The notes below the pieces were generated by a model. That model ran no database searches. It saw nothing but the letters and a program-made list of their open reading frames with translations, and was not told where the DNA came from. From NCBI RefSeq assembly GCF_001661265.1, contig NW_017567003.1, positions 186,001 to 250,000 of the forward strand: a stretch of DNA of 64,000 nt, written 5' to 3'. This document shows positions 19,184-29,686 of the stretch, piece after piece. Made by a program: the position numbers and the translations under genes. The stretch comes from Saitoella complicata NRRL Y-17804 (taxonomy: Eukaryota > Ascomycota > Saitoellomycetes > Saitoellales > Saitoellaceae). Every line of letters begins with the position of its first letter. Position 1 is the stretch's first letter.

Positions 19184-20731
19184 GTCAAACATTGATTCGG
19201 TGCTCTGGCATTCTGCATTATCACAAGAAAAGCAAACATTCTTGTCCGCGTCGCCGCTGGGATCACTTCCCTGGTTTTAGGGTCGTCATGGATCCCAAAA
19301 GGGCGGGTCATTTGAGACAATAGGGAAAATGAGCAGCTAAGGAAGTTTGAACACCCGATGCCGCTAACTGTATATTAATGAAGGACCTGCCGAACGCTTT
19401 ACAGAGGAGGTCCGAGCGCACTTCCCACGATCTCAATGATGGGTCTGCAGTCCAGGTTAAAATCACTACACTTTGATCTCTCGTTGATGCCTCACACTGT
19501 TTATGCTTGTACCTGAAGATGGCACAGCTTGCAGGGCTGACGATCTGGGTACTGTCTCTGCCAGTGCCGTGTATACTTTCATTCACGTTTGTGCTTCCAG
19601 GAAACGCGATGTGATCGAGAGCGGGCAAAGTACCGCGCGCGGACGTTTGGCGAGTGTGGTTGTGCATCGTCGTCGTTTTCCTAAAAGGTTCGTTTAATTC
19701 GTAGTGGAGCGAAATGGCGAAAATTGTGTTTCCGATCTCCGGTTTTCGGCGGGGACAACGAACACCGGAGATGTCGTTCGCATTTGTGGTATCAGACAGG
19801 TGAGGTGGTGAAGCGAAGTTTGTTGTGAGTGTGAGAGGCAAGTTTACTGTGGAAAGGCCGATGTGAGAGTGGATCAGTCGGCAGTGAAAAGGGTTGCCAG
19901 TGTGAATGGTAGCGTAGATAGTAACGGTTGTGGGCAGCGATGCTCTTAGCATTGATCGTTGCCGGTTCGTTGCTGACTGCGGTAGGTAGGGTGCGAAATC
20001 TTGTTGAACTTGCTGACGGTCGGCATCATATCGACGTCGGGCGGCAACAACAGCGTAAACCTGTAATCGCCTGGACGAGGTGCTATACGTCGTTCAGCAT
20101 TGCAAGATCATGTCGTAACACCGTGGGAACGCCGGGAAAGAGCCGTACGAAGAACCCACATTCAGAACCCGCAAGAAGTCACCGAAGTTTCTCAGGGTCT
20201 GTCACACGCCCGATCTCGTACTTCAGGGTCCTCATTACTTTTTAACCTTAAGTCACCGGAGATGATTTGCGTGCCCTTTCGGATAAACTGTTCGTATACG
20301 CCCGGCTCGTCAGCAGTGGTCAATGCCGACCATTTCCCTTTCGGGCGAGTCGAGCTTCGGGCATCGGGAAGTGACTCCCGCGCGCGGAAAAACAGGTTGC
20401 CTCCAGAAAGGTGAGAGACAACCAAAGAGGTCCCCGATGGAGATGAAGGCGGGCCCACTGAATGCCGTGAAACAGTCTGAAGGGATGTGGGATTCAATTG
20501 TGAGGAATGGATGTTTTCTCGTTTGGCAGCATACACTGCCGGTTTGCAATCGTTGACTGCCGACACGTATCCAGCGCGGATAAACTGGGCATCTACGTCA
20601 AGCCACTGACTCTCATACATGCTGCACCATTTTCGCAGGATCTTCGAGCTCGTCCCGCTCGTCTACAAAAGGAGGCCATTCCCTCGCCCTCGACACGGTT
20701 CCCCATCTACTACACATACAAACCAGACACA
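19184..20731. other. Long intergenic region upstream of MET6
   Basis: About 1.5 kb with no supported gene. A 214-codon open frame at 19308-19952 on the minus strand has no motif, domain or codon bias and is most likely chance. The last 400 bases hold the MET6 promoter with one TGACTC core. Confidence 0.55.
20372..20377 (+). promoter_or_regulatory. Gcn4/CpcA-like TGACTC core upstream of MET6
   Basis: TGACTC lies about 355 bases upstream of the MET6 start codon. A possible general amino-acid control site. Confidence 0.3.
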
Positions 20732-23035
20732 ATGGTTACATCAACAGTCCTCGGATTCCCCCGTATGGGACCCAACCGCGAGCTCAAGAAGGCGCTCGAG
20801 GCTCACTGGGCCGGCAAGATCTCAGAGGCTGACCTTTTGGCCACCGCCAAGGACTTGCGATTGAAGCACTGGAAGTTGCAGAAGGAGCAGGGCGTTGACG
20901 TCGTTGCTTCTAACGACTTTTCCCTCTACGACCACGTCTTGGACCACTCCGTTATGTTCAATGTCATTCCTGAGCGTTACACCAAGTTCAACCTCTCCAC
21001 CACTGAGACTTTCTTCGCTATGGGCCGTGGATTGCAGCGTGCTGCGACTGAGTCTGCTTCTGCTGTCGATGTCACTTCCCAGGAGATGGTCAAGTGGTTC
21101 GACTCTAACTACCACTTCATGCGTCCCGAGTTCTCCAACAAGACCGAGTTCAAGTTGAACACCACTAAGCCCGTTGACGAGTACCTTGAGGCCAAGGCCG
21201 CTGGTATCGCTACCCGCCCTGTCCTCCTCGGTCCCGTTTCCTTCCTTTACCTCGGTAAGGCTACCAAGGACTCTACCGGTCTCGAGACCATCTCCCTCCT
21301 GGAGAAGCTCCTCCCCGTCTACCAGGAGTTGCTCGGTAAGCTCGCTGAGGCCGGTGCTGAGTGGGTCCAGATTGACGAGCCCATCCTCGTCTTCGACCTC
21401 CCCGAGAACGTCCGTGCCGCCTACAAGAAGGCCTACGAGGCCCTCGCCTCCGCTACCAAGCCCAAGATTATGTTCGCTACCTACTTCGGTGAGCTCGGCT
21501 CCAACCTCGACGTCGTCAAGGGTCTCCCTGTCGAGGGTATCCACGTCGACCTCGTCCGTGCTCCTCAGCAGCTTGACTCCGTCCTCGACATCTTGAACGA
21601 CACCCAGGTTTTCTCTGCCGGTGTCGTCAACGGACGTAACATCTGGAAGACCAACCTCGAGGAGGCCGTCGCTACTGTTCAGAAGATCGCCCAGAAGATC
21701 GGTGCTGAGCGTGTTAACGTTGCTGGTTCCTCTTCTTTCTTGCACACCCCTCACACGCTTGAGTCCGAGACCAAGTTGCCTGAGGATGTCAAGCAATGGT
21801 TCGCTTTCGCTAAGGAGAAGGTTCGTGAGTTGGCCGTTATCGCTAAGGCTGTCGCTCAGGGCCCCGCTGAGGTTCGTGAGGAGCTCGAGGCCAACAAGAA
21901 GGCCATGGCCGCCCGCAAGGCTTCCAACTTCGCTACCGTCCAGGCTGTCCGTGAGCGTCAGTCAAAGGTCACCGGCGACGACTACAAGCGCAAGTCTCCC
22001 TTTGCTACCCGTAAGGAGGTTCAGAAGGAGAAGTTGAACTTGCCCGAGTTCCCTACCACCACCATCGGTTCCTTCCCCCAGACCAAGGAGATCCGTGTCG
22101 CCCGTCAGAAGCACACCAAGGGTGAGCTTTCTCCCGAGGAGTACGAGAAGTTCATCGAGCGCGAGATCCAGGAGGTTGTCAAGTTCCAGGAGGAGTGCGG
22201 TCTCGATGTCCTCGTCCACGGTGAGCCTGAGCGCTCTGACATGTCTGAGTACTTCGGTCAGCGTTTGGATGGTATTCTCTTCACCGTCAGCGGATGGGTC
22301 CAGTCTTACGGTTCCCGTTGCGTTCGTCCCCCCATCATTGCTGGTGACATCTCTCGTCCTCACCCCATGACTGTCAAGGAGTCCAAGTACGCTCAGTCCT
22401 TGACCGACAAGCCCATGAAGGGTATGCTTACTGGTCCCGTCACTCTCTTGAGGTGGTCTTTCCCCCGTGACGATGCTCCTGATGCTCTCCAGGCCGAGCA
22501 GCTCGCCTTGGCTCTCCGTGATGAGGTCTTGGATCTTGAGGCTGCTGGTATTTACGTCATCCAGGTCGATGAGCCCGCTCTCCGTGAGGGTCTTCCCCTC
22601 CGTAAGGCCGACTGGGCTCCTTACCTCGACTGGGCCGTCAAGGCTTTCCAGCTCTCCACCGCTGGTGTCGAGGACCGCACTCAGATCCACTCTCACTTCT
22701 GTTACTCTGACTTCAACGACATCTTCGACTCCATCAAGGCTTTGGACGCCGATGTTACCACCATCGAGAACTCCAAGTCTGACATGAAGTTGTTGAAGGC
22801 TTTCAAGACTGGCAACTACGAGGCTTGGGTTGGTCCTGGTGTCTACGACATCCACTCTCCTCGTGTTCCCTCTGTTGAGGAGATCGTTGAGCGTGCTAAG
22901 GAGATGCTCGAGGTTATCCCCCGCGACCTTTTGTGGATTAACCCCGACTGTGGTCTCAAGACCCGTGGATGGGCTGAGACTAAGGCTGCTTTGATTAACT
23001 TGGTCGAGGCTGCCAAGGAGTGCCGCAAGCTCTAA
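20732..23035 (+). CDS. MET6: Cobalamin-independent methionine synthase
   Basis: Transfers the methyl group of 5-methyltetrahydropteroyl-triglutamate to homocysteine, forming methionine in the cytosol. The 767 residues equal the length of yeast Met6. The start VTSTVLGFPRMGPNRELKKA is the conserved N-terminal block. The C-terminal catalytic barrel carries the zinc ligands: His and Cys in IHSHFCYSDF (about 655 and 657) and Cys in NPDCGLKTRGW (about 740). EYFGQRLDGILFTVSGWVQS and IQVDEPALREGLPLR bind substrate. The upstream 75 in-frame codons lack conservation, so I took the ATG at 20732. There is no intron. Codon use is extremely biased, which fits one of the most abundant fungal proteins and explains long antisense open frames. 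Confidence 0.98.
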   Translation: MVTSTVLGFPRMGPNRELKKALEAHWAGKISEADLLATAKDLRLKHWKLQKEQGVDVVASNDFSLYDHVLDHSVMFNVIPERYTKFNLSTTETFFAMGRGLQRAATESASAVDVTSQEMVKWFDSNYHFMRPEFSNKTEFKLNTTKPVDEYLEAKAAGIATRPVLLGPVSFLYLGKATKDSTGLETISLLEKLLPVYQELLGKLAEAGAEWVQIDEPILVFDLPENVRAAYKKAYEALASATKPKIMFATYFGELGSNLDVVKGLPVEGIHVDLVRAPQQLDSVLDILNDTQVFSAGVVNGRNIWKTNLEEAVATVQKIAQKIGAERVNVAGSSSFLHTPHTLESETKLPEDVKQWFAFAKEKVRELAVIAKAVAQGPAEVREELEANKKAMAARKASNFATVQAVRERQSKVTGDDYKRKSPFATRKEVQKEKLNLPEFPTTTIGSFPQTKEIRVARQKHTKGELSPEEYEKFIEREIQEVVKFQEECGLDVLVHGEPERSDMSEYFGQRLDGILFTVSGWVQSYGSRCVRPPIIAGDISRPHPMTVKESKYAQSLTDKPMKGMLTGPVTLLRWSFPRDDAPDALQAEQLALALRDEVLDLEAAGIYVIQVDEPALREGLPLRKADWAPYLDWAVKAFQLSTAGVEDRTQIHSHFCYSDFNDIFDSIKALDADVTTIENSKSDMKLLKAFKTGNYEAWVGPGVYDIHSPRVPSVEEIVERAKEMLEVIPRDLLWINPDCGLKTRGWAETKAALINLVEAAKECRKL

Positions 23036-23544
23036 GCTTGTTCGTCCTTCCTTTGGAAAAAAAACTTGTTTGATATATTGCGAAAGAAAAAAGTGCGAGT
23101 GTAAGTTGGGATTCTGGTTTCTTTTGGATTTTTGACGGCGTTTTATTCCTTGATTCAACACATGGGCATTACGGCGTTAACATAACATGGAGTAACGAAG
23201 TGTTATTACCCTACCCTTCAACCGGGTTTTGGGAAAAGAGATTTGTGGGCGGAGCCCCGGTCTCGAATTGTCTTTTTCTTTGTCTTACTAGCTGTTGCAT
23301 TGATACCTCATAATCAAGATGTTCTTTCATCTATCTTCTGTTCAAACTCCTAATTTCCAAGATCGCAAGAAACCCACCATGGCAGCGCGCACTCGCGGTG
23401 ATTCCGGCCAGTGGACCACTCAGCCCAGGCGATCACCCGGCCCACGCACGGACCTTGAATCGCGGCGGTACGAATTCGAATCATCTTGGCAATAATTCAA
23501 GATTATCCCGAAAATCGCCGCTCGTCGCTCGATTTGTCGGTACG

Positions 23545-23552
23545 TGACGTCA
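23545..23552. promoter_or_regulatory. Perfect CRE palindrome TGACGTCA
   Basis: The 8-base palindrome lies about 160 bases upstream of the vWA gene start and about 90 bases before its TATA box. In fungi such sites bind Atf1/Sko1-type bZIP factors under osmotic or oxidative stress. Confidence 0.5.
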
Positions 23553-23640
23553 CGGCCCTCCGCGAGCTCGTTTCCCGGCCCGACCGCCAAGCGAGCACAT
23601 GCACCCGCCTTTGCGGCTCAGCCTCAACGTGACGCATTCG

Positions 23641-23646
23641 TATAAA
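23641..23646 (+). promoter_or_regulatory. TATA box of vWA gene
   Basis: TATAAA sits 70 bases upstream of the start codon at 23711, downstream of the CRE palindrome. Confidence 0.5.
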
Positions 23647-23710
23647 GACGCTCATACCCACATCTTCTTGGACCCTGAACAAAATCTGATCATATACAAA
23701 ACGAACAAAT

Positions 23711-25146
23711 ATGGGTCTCGCAAATAAACTCAACGCCGCTGTACGTCCTCATCTGTGCGGACCGATAGGATCGAGCTGATCCAGACTTGATAGAAAACCG
23801 GTGCTCCGGCCGCTGGTGGTATGCCTCCCGCCGCAGCTGGCGCTCCTCAGCAGTCATATGGAGCTGCGCCTACGACGGGTTATAACCCTTACGCTGCGCA
23901 ACAGCAGCCTCCCGCTCCCGCCCAAGGCGGTTACGGACAACCGCAGCCTCCTCAATACGGCCAACCTGGCTCCCAAAACCCTCAGCAATACGGCACCACC
24001 ACTTCCGTCCAGCAACCCGGTTACAACGCTGGTTCCAAGCCCCCGCAGTATGGCGCTCCTCAGGGACAAGGCCAGTATGGTGCTCCGCAGGGTGCTCCGC
24101 AGGGACAGGGATATGGTGCTCCACCTGGTCAGTATGGATCCGGATACGCTCCCCAACCCCAAGGAGAATATAACCAATATCGTCCGCCTGTAGGTCCTCC
24201 TCCTGGCCAACAACAGCAGCCGCCGTATGGTGCACCGCCGCAGGGACAGTACGGTGCTCCTCCCGGTCCTCCTCCTTCTCAGCAGTATGGTGGTGGTGGC
24301 GGAGGTGCTAACAAAGTCGTTGCGGATAATTTGAGGCGTCTTGTTCGTGAGAATAAGTTGGAGATGTTTTACCCTCCTCAGCGTTTGGAGCAAGTCATTG
24401 CCCGCGCGTCCTCGATTCCCTACCAGCAGCTTTCCGCGAACTGGGGTATCCCCGCTGAGATTGCTTACGACCTCGCTGGGTTGGCGTTGTACGACGTCGT
24501 CATCTACTGTGACGATTCTGGCTCGATGAGAGCTGAGGAGGGCGGTGAGCGTGTTGATGACTTGAAGTTGATTTTGGGAAGGGTCGCGGATGTTACGCAG
24601 ATGTTTGATGACGATGGCATCACGATCAGGTTCATGAACTCGAGGGATGTGCAGGGCGACAATGTCAAATCGAGCGCACAAGCACAGTCTCTCGTTGACC
24701 GTGTTCGATTCAGCGGAATCACACCTCTCGCAACCCAACTCGACGCAAAGGTCCTCCAGCCTCTCGTTCTCGGTCCCCTCCGTTCCCGCGGCCTTCCCAA
24801 GCCCGTCCTCATCATCACCATCACCGACGGTGAACCTGTTGGCGAACCCAAAGACCGCCTCAAGCAAGTCATCCTCTCCGCTCATCAACAAATCGTACAA
24901 TCCGGCTTCTCCCCCGGTGCAATCGCCTTCCAATTCGCACAGGTCGGAAAGGATATGCGTGCGCAGGCTTTCTTGAGTGAGCTTGATCGCGACCAGAGGG
25001 TTGGTTCGTTGGTTGATGCCATTTCGTACTATGAGCTCGAGGCGGAGGAGATGTCGAAGAAGGGCGTGGAGTTGACGCCGGAATTGTGGTTGGTTAAGTT
25101 GTGCGTCGGAGGAATTGATTCGTCGTATGATGAGCAGGATGAGTAG
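23711..25146 (+). CDS. vWA-domain protein with Gln/Pro/Gly/Tyr-rich N-terminus
   Basis: A 460-residue protein. Exon 1 (23711-23740) codes MGLANKLNAA, followed by a 53-nt intron (GTACGT...GATAG) and exon 2 at 23794-25146. Residues 11-165 are a low-complexity tract of Gln, Pro, Gly, Tyr and Ala (QYGAPQGQ-like repeats), prion-like in composition. Next come a helical segment (VVADNLRRLVRENKLEMFYP) and a von Willebrand A domain. Its metal site starts VVIYCDDSGSMR (DxSxS variant) and continues to a conserved GITPLAT and ITITDGEP. The N-terminal start MGLANKLNAA is common in fungal relatives of this architecture, whose function is not established. The CRE and TATA elements upstream suggest stress-induced expression. 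The acidic end is SSYDEQDE. Confidence 0.88.
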
Positions 25147-25359
25147 GTTTCAGATTGCTGTGTTAGAGGAGTAATCTCTTGATCTTTTTTATTGCCTCAC
25201 TATTCAAGATTGTGAAATGCACCCAGTTAGCCGGTACGCCGCCGCCCTTCCCGCGAACCCGCATCAGCCAAACGCGGTTTAGCTCAGACGCCGTACACCG
25301 AATTTCACGGTAACGTCGAACATTGAACTCAACAACAATTGCAGGTCTCGACAAAGGCA

Positions 25360-27399
25360 ATGGTAAACGTACCCGCAATCGCCAACAAGGCACGTCGGGT
25401 GGTGGACGGCGTTATTCGTCAGTCCATCCGCCTGAACCACAGTAAAAAAGAGCCTGTCTATACGTTCATCTCGTCAGCAATCGAAGAATTCGAGTCAGAT
25501 TTCAAGATACAGCATGCCACACCCATTGTGGACCCCGCTGCGGAGATGAAATTTTCTGCGAAACTTTCTGCGATTGATGCAGCGATTGATGCAGCGGCGA
25601 ACACTGTTGCGGATAATAATGCGAACAAAACGGCAAATACCGTCGCAACCGCCGCTGCGGCCCCAGCTGCACCTCCCGCCGGGAACCCCGCTGCGAGTCA
25701 GAGCGTTGACCGCAACGCCGCTGTAGGTTCAGCGTCTCAAAGTCTGGAGCTCAAGAACCCTAATTCCAAGAGTCCGGAGCCTGAGAGCCCGTCACTTAAG
25801 ATCACAGCGACCACCGTTTCGGCCCCTGCTGCAGATATCGCTGCGACCCCCGCTGCGAATACAGCTGCGACAGAGAGCATTGATCGAAATGCCGTCGGTT
25901 CATCTAAGAAGCCAGCGGTTAAGAACTCTGGGAAGCTTAAGAAGTCAGATCTCCGGCGGGCTGAGACTACGCCTCCGAAGAGACCGGAGTCTAAGATTGC
26001 AGATCCTACTCCTCCCAAAACTTCTACGCCTGAGACTACGCCGCCTAAGAGACTGGAGTCTAAGATTGCAGATCCTGCTCCTCCCAAAACTTCTACGCCT
26101 GAGACGACGCCGCCTAAGAGACCGGAGTCTGAGATTGCAGATCCTGCTCCTCTCAAAACTTCCAAGACCTCTACATCTAGTCAGACTGACTTACTCTACG
26201 ACAATATGCGCGGAACGACTCCTTACACTCGCGCCCTCGAAAAACTCCGCACCGGCAAGCCTCGGCCAACGACGCACCCTACAGACCGTTCACTTCTGCC
26301 GTCACGTCGTATGGAGGACTCATATCACGAGTTGTACTTGCCATTTGCTGAGGATGATGCTTTGCTGGATCAGTATGTCAATGCGTATGGGTTATTGCGT
26401 ATGGGTCAATTATTGGAGGATTTGGACAGTTTGGCTGGTGTCATTGCGTATAAGCACGTCACGCCTCCGGCAAGTCAACGACAAGCGGATTATGTACCTC
26501 CCGCTATCGTGACGGCGAGTGTTGATCGCATCTCGATTGTGGAGCCGATGCAGAGGGTTGAAGATGTGAGGTTGAGTGGTATGGTTACATGGGTTGGAAA
26601 CTCGAGTATGGAAATTAAGTTGCAGATGGAGACAGTTGCCAAGACTGGCGAGGTGAGAAATATCCTCGAGGCGGGCTTCTCTATGGTTTGCCGTGATCCG
26701 ATCATGATGACAGCTTTACCCGTGAACCCTCTCATCCTCGACACCCCTGTGAAACAAGAAATTTATGCTCAAAGCGAAGAATACAACGCCAAGAAAAAGC
26801 TTGCGTCGAAATCCTCACTCAACTTCCAAGCACCTACAGCCGAGGAATCACAAGAAGTTCACAAAACCTGGCTCGCACTGGGTTCGGAGTCGATGAAACC
26901 GCAGGATGCGGAGTGGATGGAGAATACGAAGCAGTATGGTACGCAGCTCATGACGCCTGCTGCAAGGAATATTCATACGACTATGATTTTCGGTGGGTAT
27001 TTGCTTAGGTTGACGTTTGAGCTTGGACATTGTTGCGCTGCGGCATGGGGCAAGTCTCGACCAGTGTTTGTGTCACTTGACTCGACGTCGTTCAAGTCGC
27101 CCGTACCGGTTGGTTCTATTCTTGACTTGGAAGCAATGGTTGTACATACCTCACCTTGCACTTCTCCCCAGGTCCCTGAGGGATCTGGACTGGTGCAAGT
27201 GAGAGTGCAAGCTATGGTGAGAGACATCGAGACAGGACAGAGAAGGGTGGCAGGAGAGTTCGCATACACGTACCGTGTGAAGGAGCACAAGAAGGTCGTA
27301 CCGAAAACTTACGGGGAATTCGTAGAATGGATTGCTGGCAAGAGACGAATGGAGCAGAGTAAGCTGTGGGGAGCTGGAAGTGAAGTCGGTATGGAGTAG
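25360..27399 (+). CDS. ACOT9-like acyl-CoA thioesterase (double hotdog)
   Basis: A 679-residue protein from the ATG at 25360 (upstream in-frame codons lack ATG). The C-terminal half resembles ACOT9/ACOT10-type mitochondrial acyl-CoA thioesterases. The first hotdog covers MRMEDSYHEL-like sequence at about residue 310 through ASVDRISIVEPM, VTWVGNSSMEIKLQM and FSMVCRD. The second covers NIHTTMIFGGYLLRLTFELG, PVFVSLDSTSFKSPVPVGSI and VRVQAMVRD. Residues 1-280 are unusual. A short basic N-terminus (ANKARRVVDGVIRQSIRLNH) may be a mitochondrial signal. It is followed by Ala/Thr-rich low complexity and three tandem copies of a 23-residue Pro/Lys/Thr unit. Fungal relatives often have a shorter linker. 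The enzyme would hydrolyse acyl-CoA to free acid and CoA; chain length is unknown. Confidence 0.88.
   Translation: MVNVPAIANKARRVVDGVIRQSIRLNHSKKEPVYTFISSAIEEFESDFKIQHATPIVDPAAEMKFSAKLSAIDAAIDAAANTVADNNANKTANTVATAAAAPAAPPAGNPAASQSVDRNAAVGSASQSLELKNPNSKSPEPESPSLKITATTVSAPAADIAATPAANTAATESIDRNAVGSSKKPAVKNSGKLKKSDLRRAETTPPKRPESKIADPTPPKTSTPETTPPKRLESKIADPAPPKTSTPETTPPKRPESEIADPAPLKTSKTSTSSQTDLLYDNMRGTTPYTRALEKLRTGKPRPTTHPTDRSLLPSRRMEDSYHELYLPFAEDDALLDQYVNAYGLLRMGQLLEDLDSLAGVIAYKHVTPPASQRQADYVPPAIVTASVDRISIVEPMQRVEDVRLSGMVTWVGNSSMEIKLQMETVAKTGEVRNILEAGFSMVCRDPIMMTALPVNPLILDTPVKQEIYAQSEEYNAKKKLASKSSLNFQAPTAEESQEVHKTWLALGSESMKPQDAEWMENTKQYGTQLMTPAARNIHTTMIFGGYLLRLTFELGHCCAAAWGKSRPVFVSLDSTSFKSPVPVGSILDLEAMVVHTSPCTSPQVPEGSGLVQVRVQAMVRDIETGQRRVAGEFAYTYRVKEHKKVVPKTYGEFVEWIAGKRRMEQSKLWGAGSEVGME
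25963..26165 (+). repeat. 69-bp in-frame tandem repeat, about 3 copies
   Basis: Units start at 25963, 26032 and 26101 and encode ETTPPKRPESKIADPTPPKT plus three more residues. Copies differ by a few substitutions. The repeat is in the linker before the hotdog domains of the thioesterase. Confidence 0.92.
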
Positions 27400-27478
27400 A
27401 CATGCAATTTAGAGACCGACGGAGACAGGAGGCACATGGTTAACGGCTATTTATACTGTCGATTGATATATATAGAAT

Positions 27479-27502
27479 GGGGTAAGTCAAACCTCTGTAA
27501 AA
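27479..27502 (+). repeat. Left terminal inverted repeat
   Basis: Starts ggggtaagtcaaacctctg and matches the reverse complement of 29525-29549 apart from about three differences or one-base shifts. Confidence 0.85.
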
Positions 27503-28076
27503 CTTACAACGAATTAGATTATAATCGCGTAAATATACGCTAAGGTCTGACCAACCCTCAGAAAACATAGAAAGATTATTTTTTCAGCAGGCAGTTAGCT
27601 CCCGCTCACGTGAATATGCAATGCACGGTCCATCCCATCTTCATAGACAAGGCTTGGGAGGGCGATTTCCGGGGAGAAATCGATAGACCAGACTCTTAGG
27701 AATCGATCGTGTAGTACCATTTCTCATAGAGCTGTGACATTGTGAAGGGCTTTGGCGTAGGTGTATGATGTTGCATGAACATGCATAAAATCATCGAAGA
27801 CACTCATTGGGCCCACAAACCACAAAAATTGTTAAAATCAAAGAATCCACATGCAGAACATGTTCATCTAAGCTCCCTCTATCTCATGGGACCCAGAGCT
27901 GCATCCCTAGTGGCTTCCAGGGTGCGTTTCTTTCTTATAACTGAAAACACCTTTTCAGCATGGAGCAACTGAAGGAGGCCTTGTGGCCCAAAACCGGTGG
28001 CACGACGTGATTGCTAAGGCTAGGTATGATCAGTTTGAACCCTTACTTGACCTCCAAGGCCTTTATCTATGTTGTT

Positions 28077-29200
28077 TTAGGGGTATTTGTCATATGGAGT
28101 TTGCGATTTGCGCGCACATGGGAAAGTTACGTCAAGGATTTTGCACACAGCAGTACAGCGCATTCGATGGTGCGCTCGAGTGCCGTTTTGATTGAAATAC
28201 GCGCATATATCATCGGGGTGGTGTCTCTCGAGGTCAATGGTTACCAACCATGATTCGCCAATATCTGCGGATCCGCGAAGATTTAGTATGATAGCCAGGA
28301 CAATGCAAGACGCTATCCATCGAAACAGATGTGCATCGCATCCTTCAGAATCAGTCATGGGAAGACCCTGTAACAATCGAGTCTGCAGTACTCCAATGGT
28401 ATGCTCGACTGTGACCCTTGTATGGGAAACTTCACGGTTGAATCCAGATTTCTGGGTTGTGTATCCTTGATCCTGCTTGAAGGGAGTGACAACCGACATA
28501 GTATTGCAGTATGCTGAATCCGCAAGCAGGTATTGGGTGGGACTGAAGTATGCGTCCGGGTTTAGGTGCAGCGGTAAATCCTTGTAGGCAGTTGAATCAT
28601 GCTGGGAACCAGGTAGAAAGCAATTAAAGTGCCTTATAAGACGTTGATCATTACAAACAATGGTTGCCTGAAGGCCGTACTGACCACCATGGATAAGCCG
28701 TTACATCCTCGATAAGGTTCTATGGAGTAACTTACCTGCTTTTTGCGCTGGCAGAGGCAGTCCAGACGCCAACTACTCCCTCAAACCACCCTGCGCTGGA
28801 TTCCTTGACCCTTTTTGCAATAGTCTCCCTCTTCTTGGGGTTCGGCCATTTGACGTTATCTTCCTATAACGATGATAAAGCAAGTCAAACACGTCCAGTG
28901 AACATGGTTAGGGCACCCTTACCGATTCCAATGAAGTCAGCCGTTTTTGACAATGATGAACTAGTAGAACTTTGGGCGCCAAATCGAAAGAGGATACAAG
29001 CCAGCGGATATCTTACTGATGCTTGTTCACAAGCACTGTTGTTGTAGAACACCGGGTTGGTCTCGATCAGACCGAGGACAAAATGAGAATCTTCTCGATT
29101 CATTCAGTAGTAGGCCTTGAACCTTTCGTCATCATACCCGTTGAGAACCTCTTCAATGAAGTGTCAGGACTTTGCCAATGGTTTGCGTGCAGAGATATAT
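28077..29200 (-). pseudogene. Harbinger (DDE_Tnp_4) transposase remnant
   Basis: Reading from high to low coordinates, the N-terminal part at about 29170-28885 gives HFIEEVLNGYDDERFKAYY, an in-frame TGA, then LGLIETNPVFYNNS, YPLACILFRFGAQ and IGIGKGALTMFTGRV. This is the helix-turn-helix region of Harbinger transposases. The catalytic part at about 28720-28077 gives YGLQATIVCNDQR, FLPGSQHDSTAYKDLPL (second catalytic Asp), YLLADSAYCNTMSVVTPFK and FNREVSHTRVTVEHTIGVLQ (catalytic Glu). A 55-nt GTAAGT...GGTCAG segment just before YGLQA may be a genuine intron. The first catalytic Asp block is not recognisable. At least one stop and a frame change separate the two parts. Confidence 0.85.
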
Positions 29201-29524
29201 CGAGTGTTTTTAATGATTCCAAGCATCTGGTAATCTTCATCTTTGGAATCGTCGGTCTCCATGGATTGCAAAAAAGGTCCCAATCGGTGATTCGTCTGTA
29301 TGCTCCCGAGCTCAAGGATGACGCCATTGATGATGTCGAGGCCTTAGAAATCGATGAAGCTGAAGAGGGCGAGCATTCGTCGAAGTCAAGTTGATCCGTA
29401 CCAGCATTTTCTAAACTATTGAAATGGTCCGAGATCGACGGTTGGCTAGACGGCAATTCAGCCTCTCTGGACTGTCGATAACGAATGATCGCGGCAACTA
29501 CGCAATTCAAAAATAAGCAATTAT

Positions 29525-29549
29525 TTTTCACAGAGGTTTGACTACCCCC
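29525..29549 (-). repeat. Right terminal inverted repeat
   Basis: Reads ttttcacagaggtttgacta then ccccc on plus. It is the inverse of the left end at 27479-27502. Confidence 0.85.
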
Positions 29550-29686
29550 AGTCCTCGTTACAGACAGGCGCATGCCCGTGCAGGAGACCAAGCACGGCTA
29601 CGTACGGGAAGAGAAGCCGCGCTCAGACCCGTGTGTAACAAAATATACGGGAATTATCTCTACACCACTATACCTCAATCACCATC

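Larger units (their letters stand above)
23036..23710. other. Intergenic; promoter of vWA gene
   Basis: No gene seen. The last 170 bases hold a perfect CRE palindrome and a TATA box. Confidence 0.6.
27479..29549 (-). mobile_element. Decayed PIF/Harbinger-like DNA transposon
   Basis: About 2.07 kb bounded by imperfect terminal inverted repeats of roughly 24 bases. Inside, on the minus strand, are remains of a DDE_Tnp_4-type transposase. The element fills the gap between the thioesterase and COQ8, ending 137 bases before the COQ8 start codon. No exact target-site duplication is visible (flanks read gaat and agtc), so either the ends have decayed or my limits are off by a few bases. Base use is more AT-rich than the neighbouring genes. 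The transposase has at least one stop and several frame changes, so this copy is inactive. Confidence 0.82.

Noticed and set aside
19308-19952. A 214-codon minus-strand frame upstream of MET6
   Set aside because: Thr/His/Ser-rich sequence with no motif or codon bias, in a promoter-like region. I cannot support it as a gene.
20822-23161. Two long minus-strand open frames opposite MET6
   Set aside because: Same explanation: codon bias of MET6 removes stops on the other strand. The translations have no domain.
23854-24933. A 359-codon minus-strand frame opposite the vWA gene
   Set aside because: A shadow of the biased, repetitive vWA coding sequence.
27600-28076. Possible second ORF (Myb-like) of the Harbinger element
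   Set aside because: Short frames exist, but none shows a Myb/SANT pattern. I could not support it.
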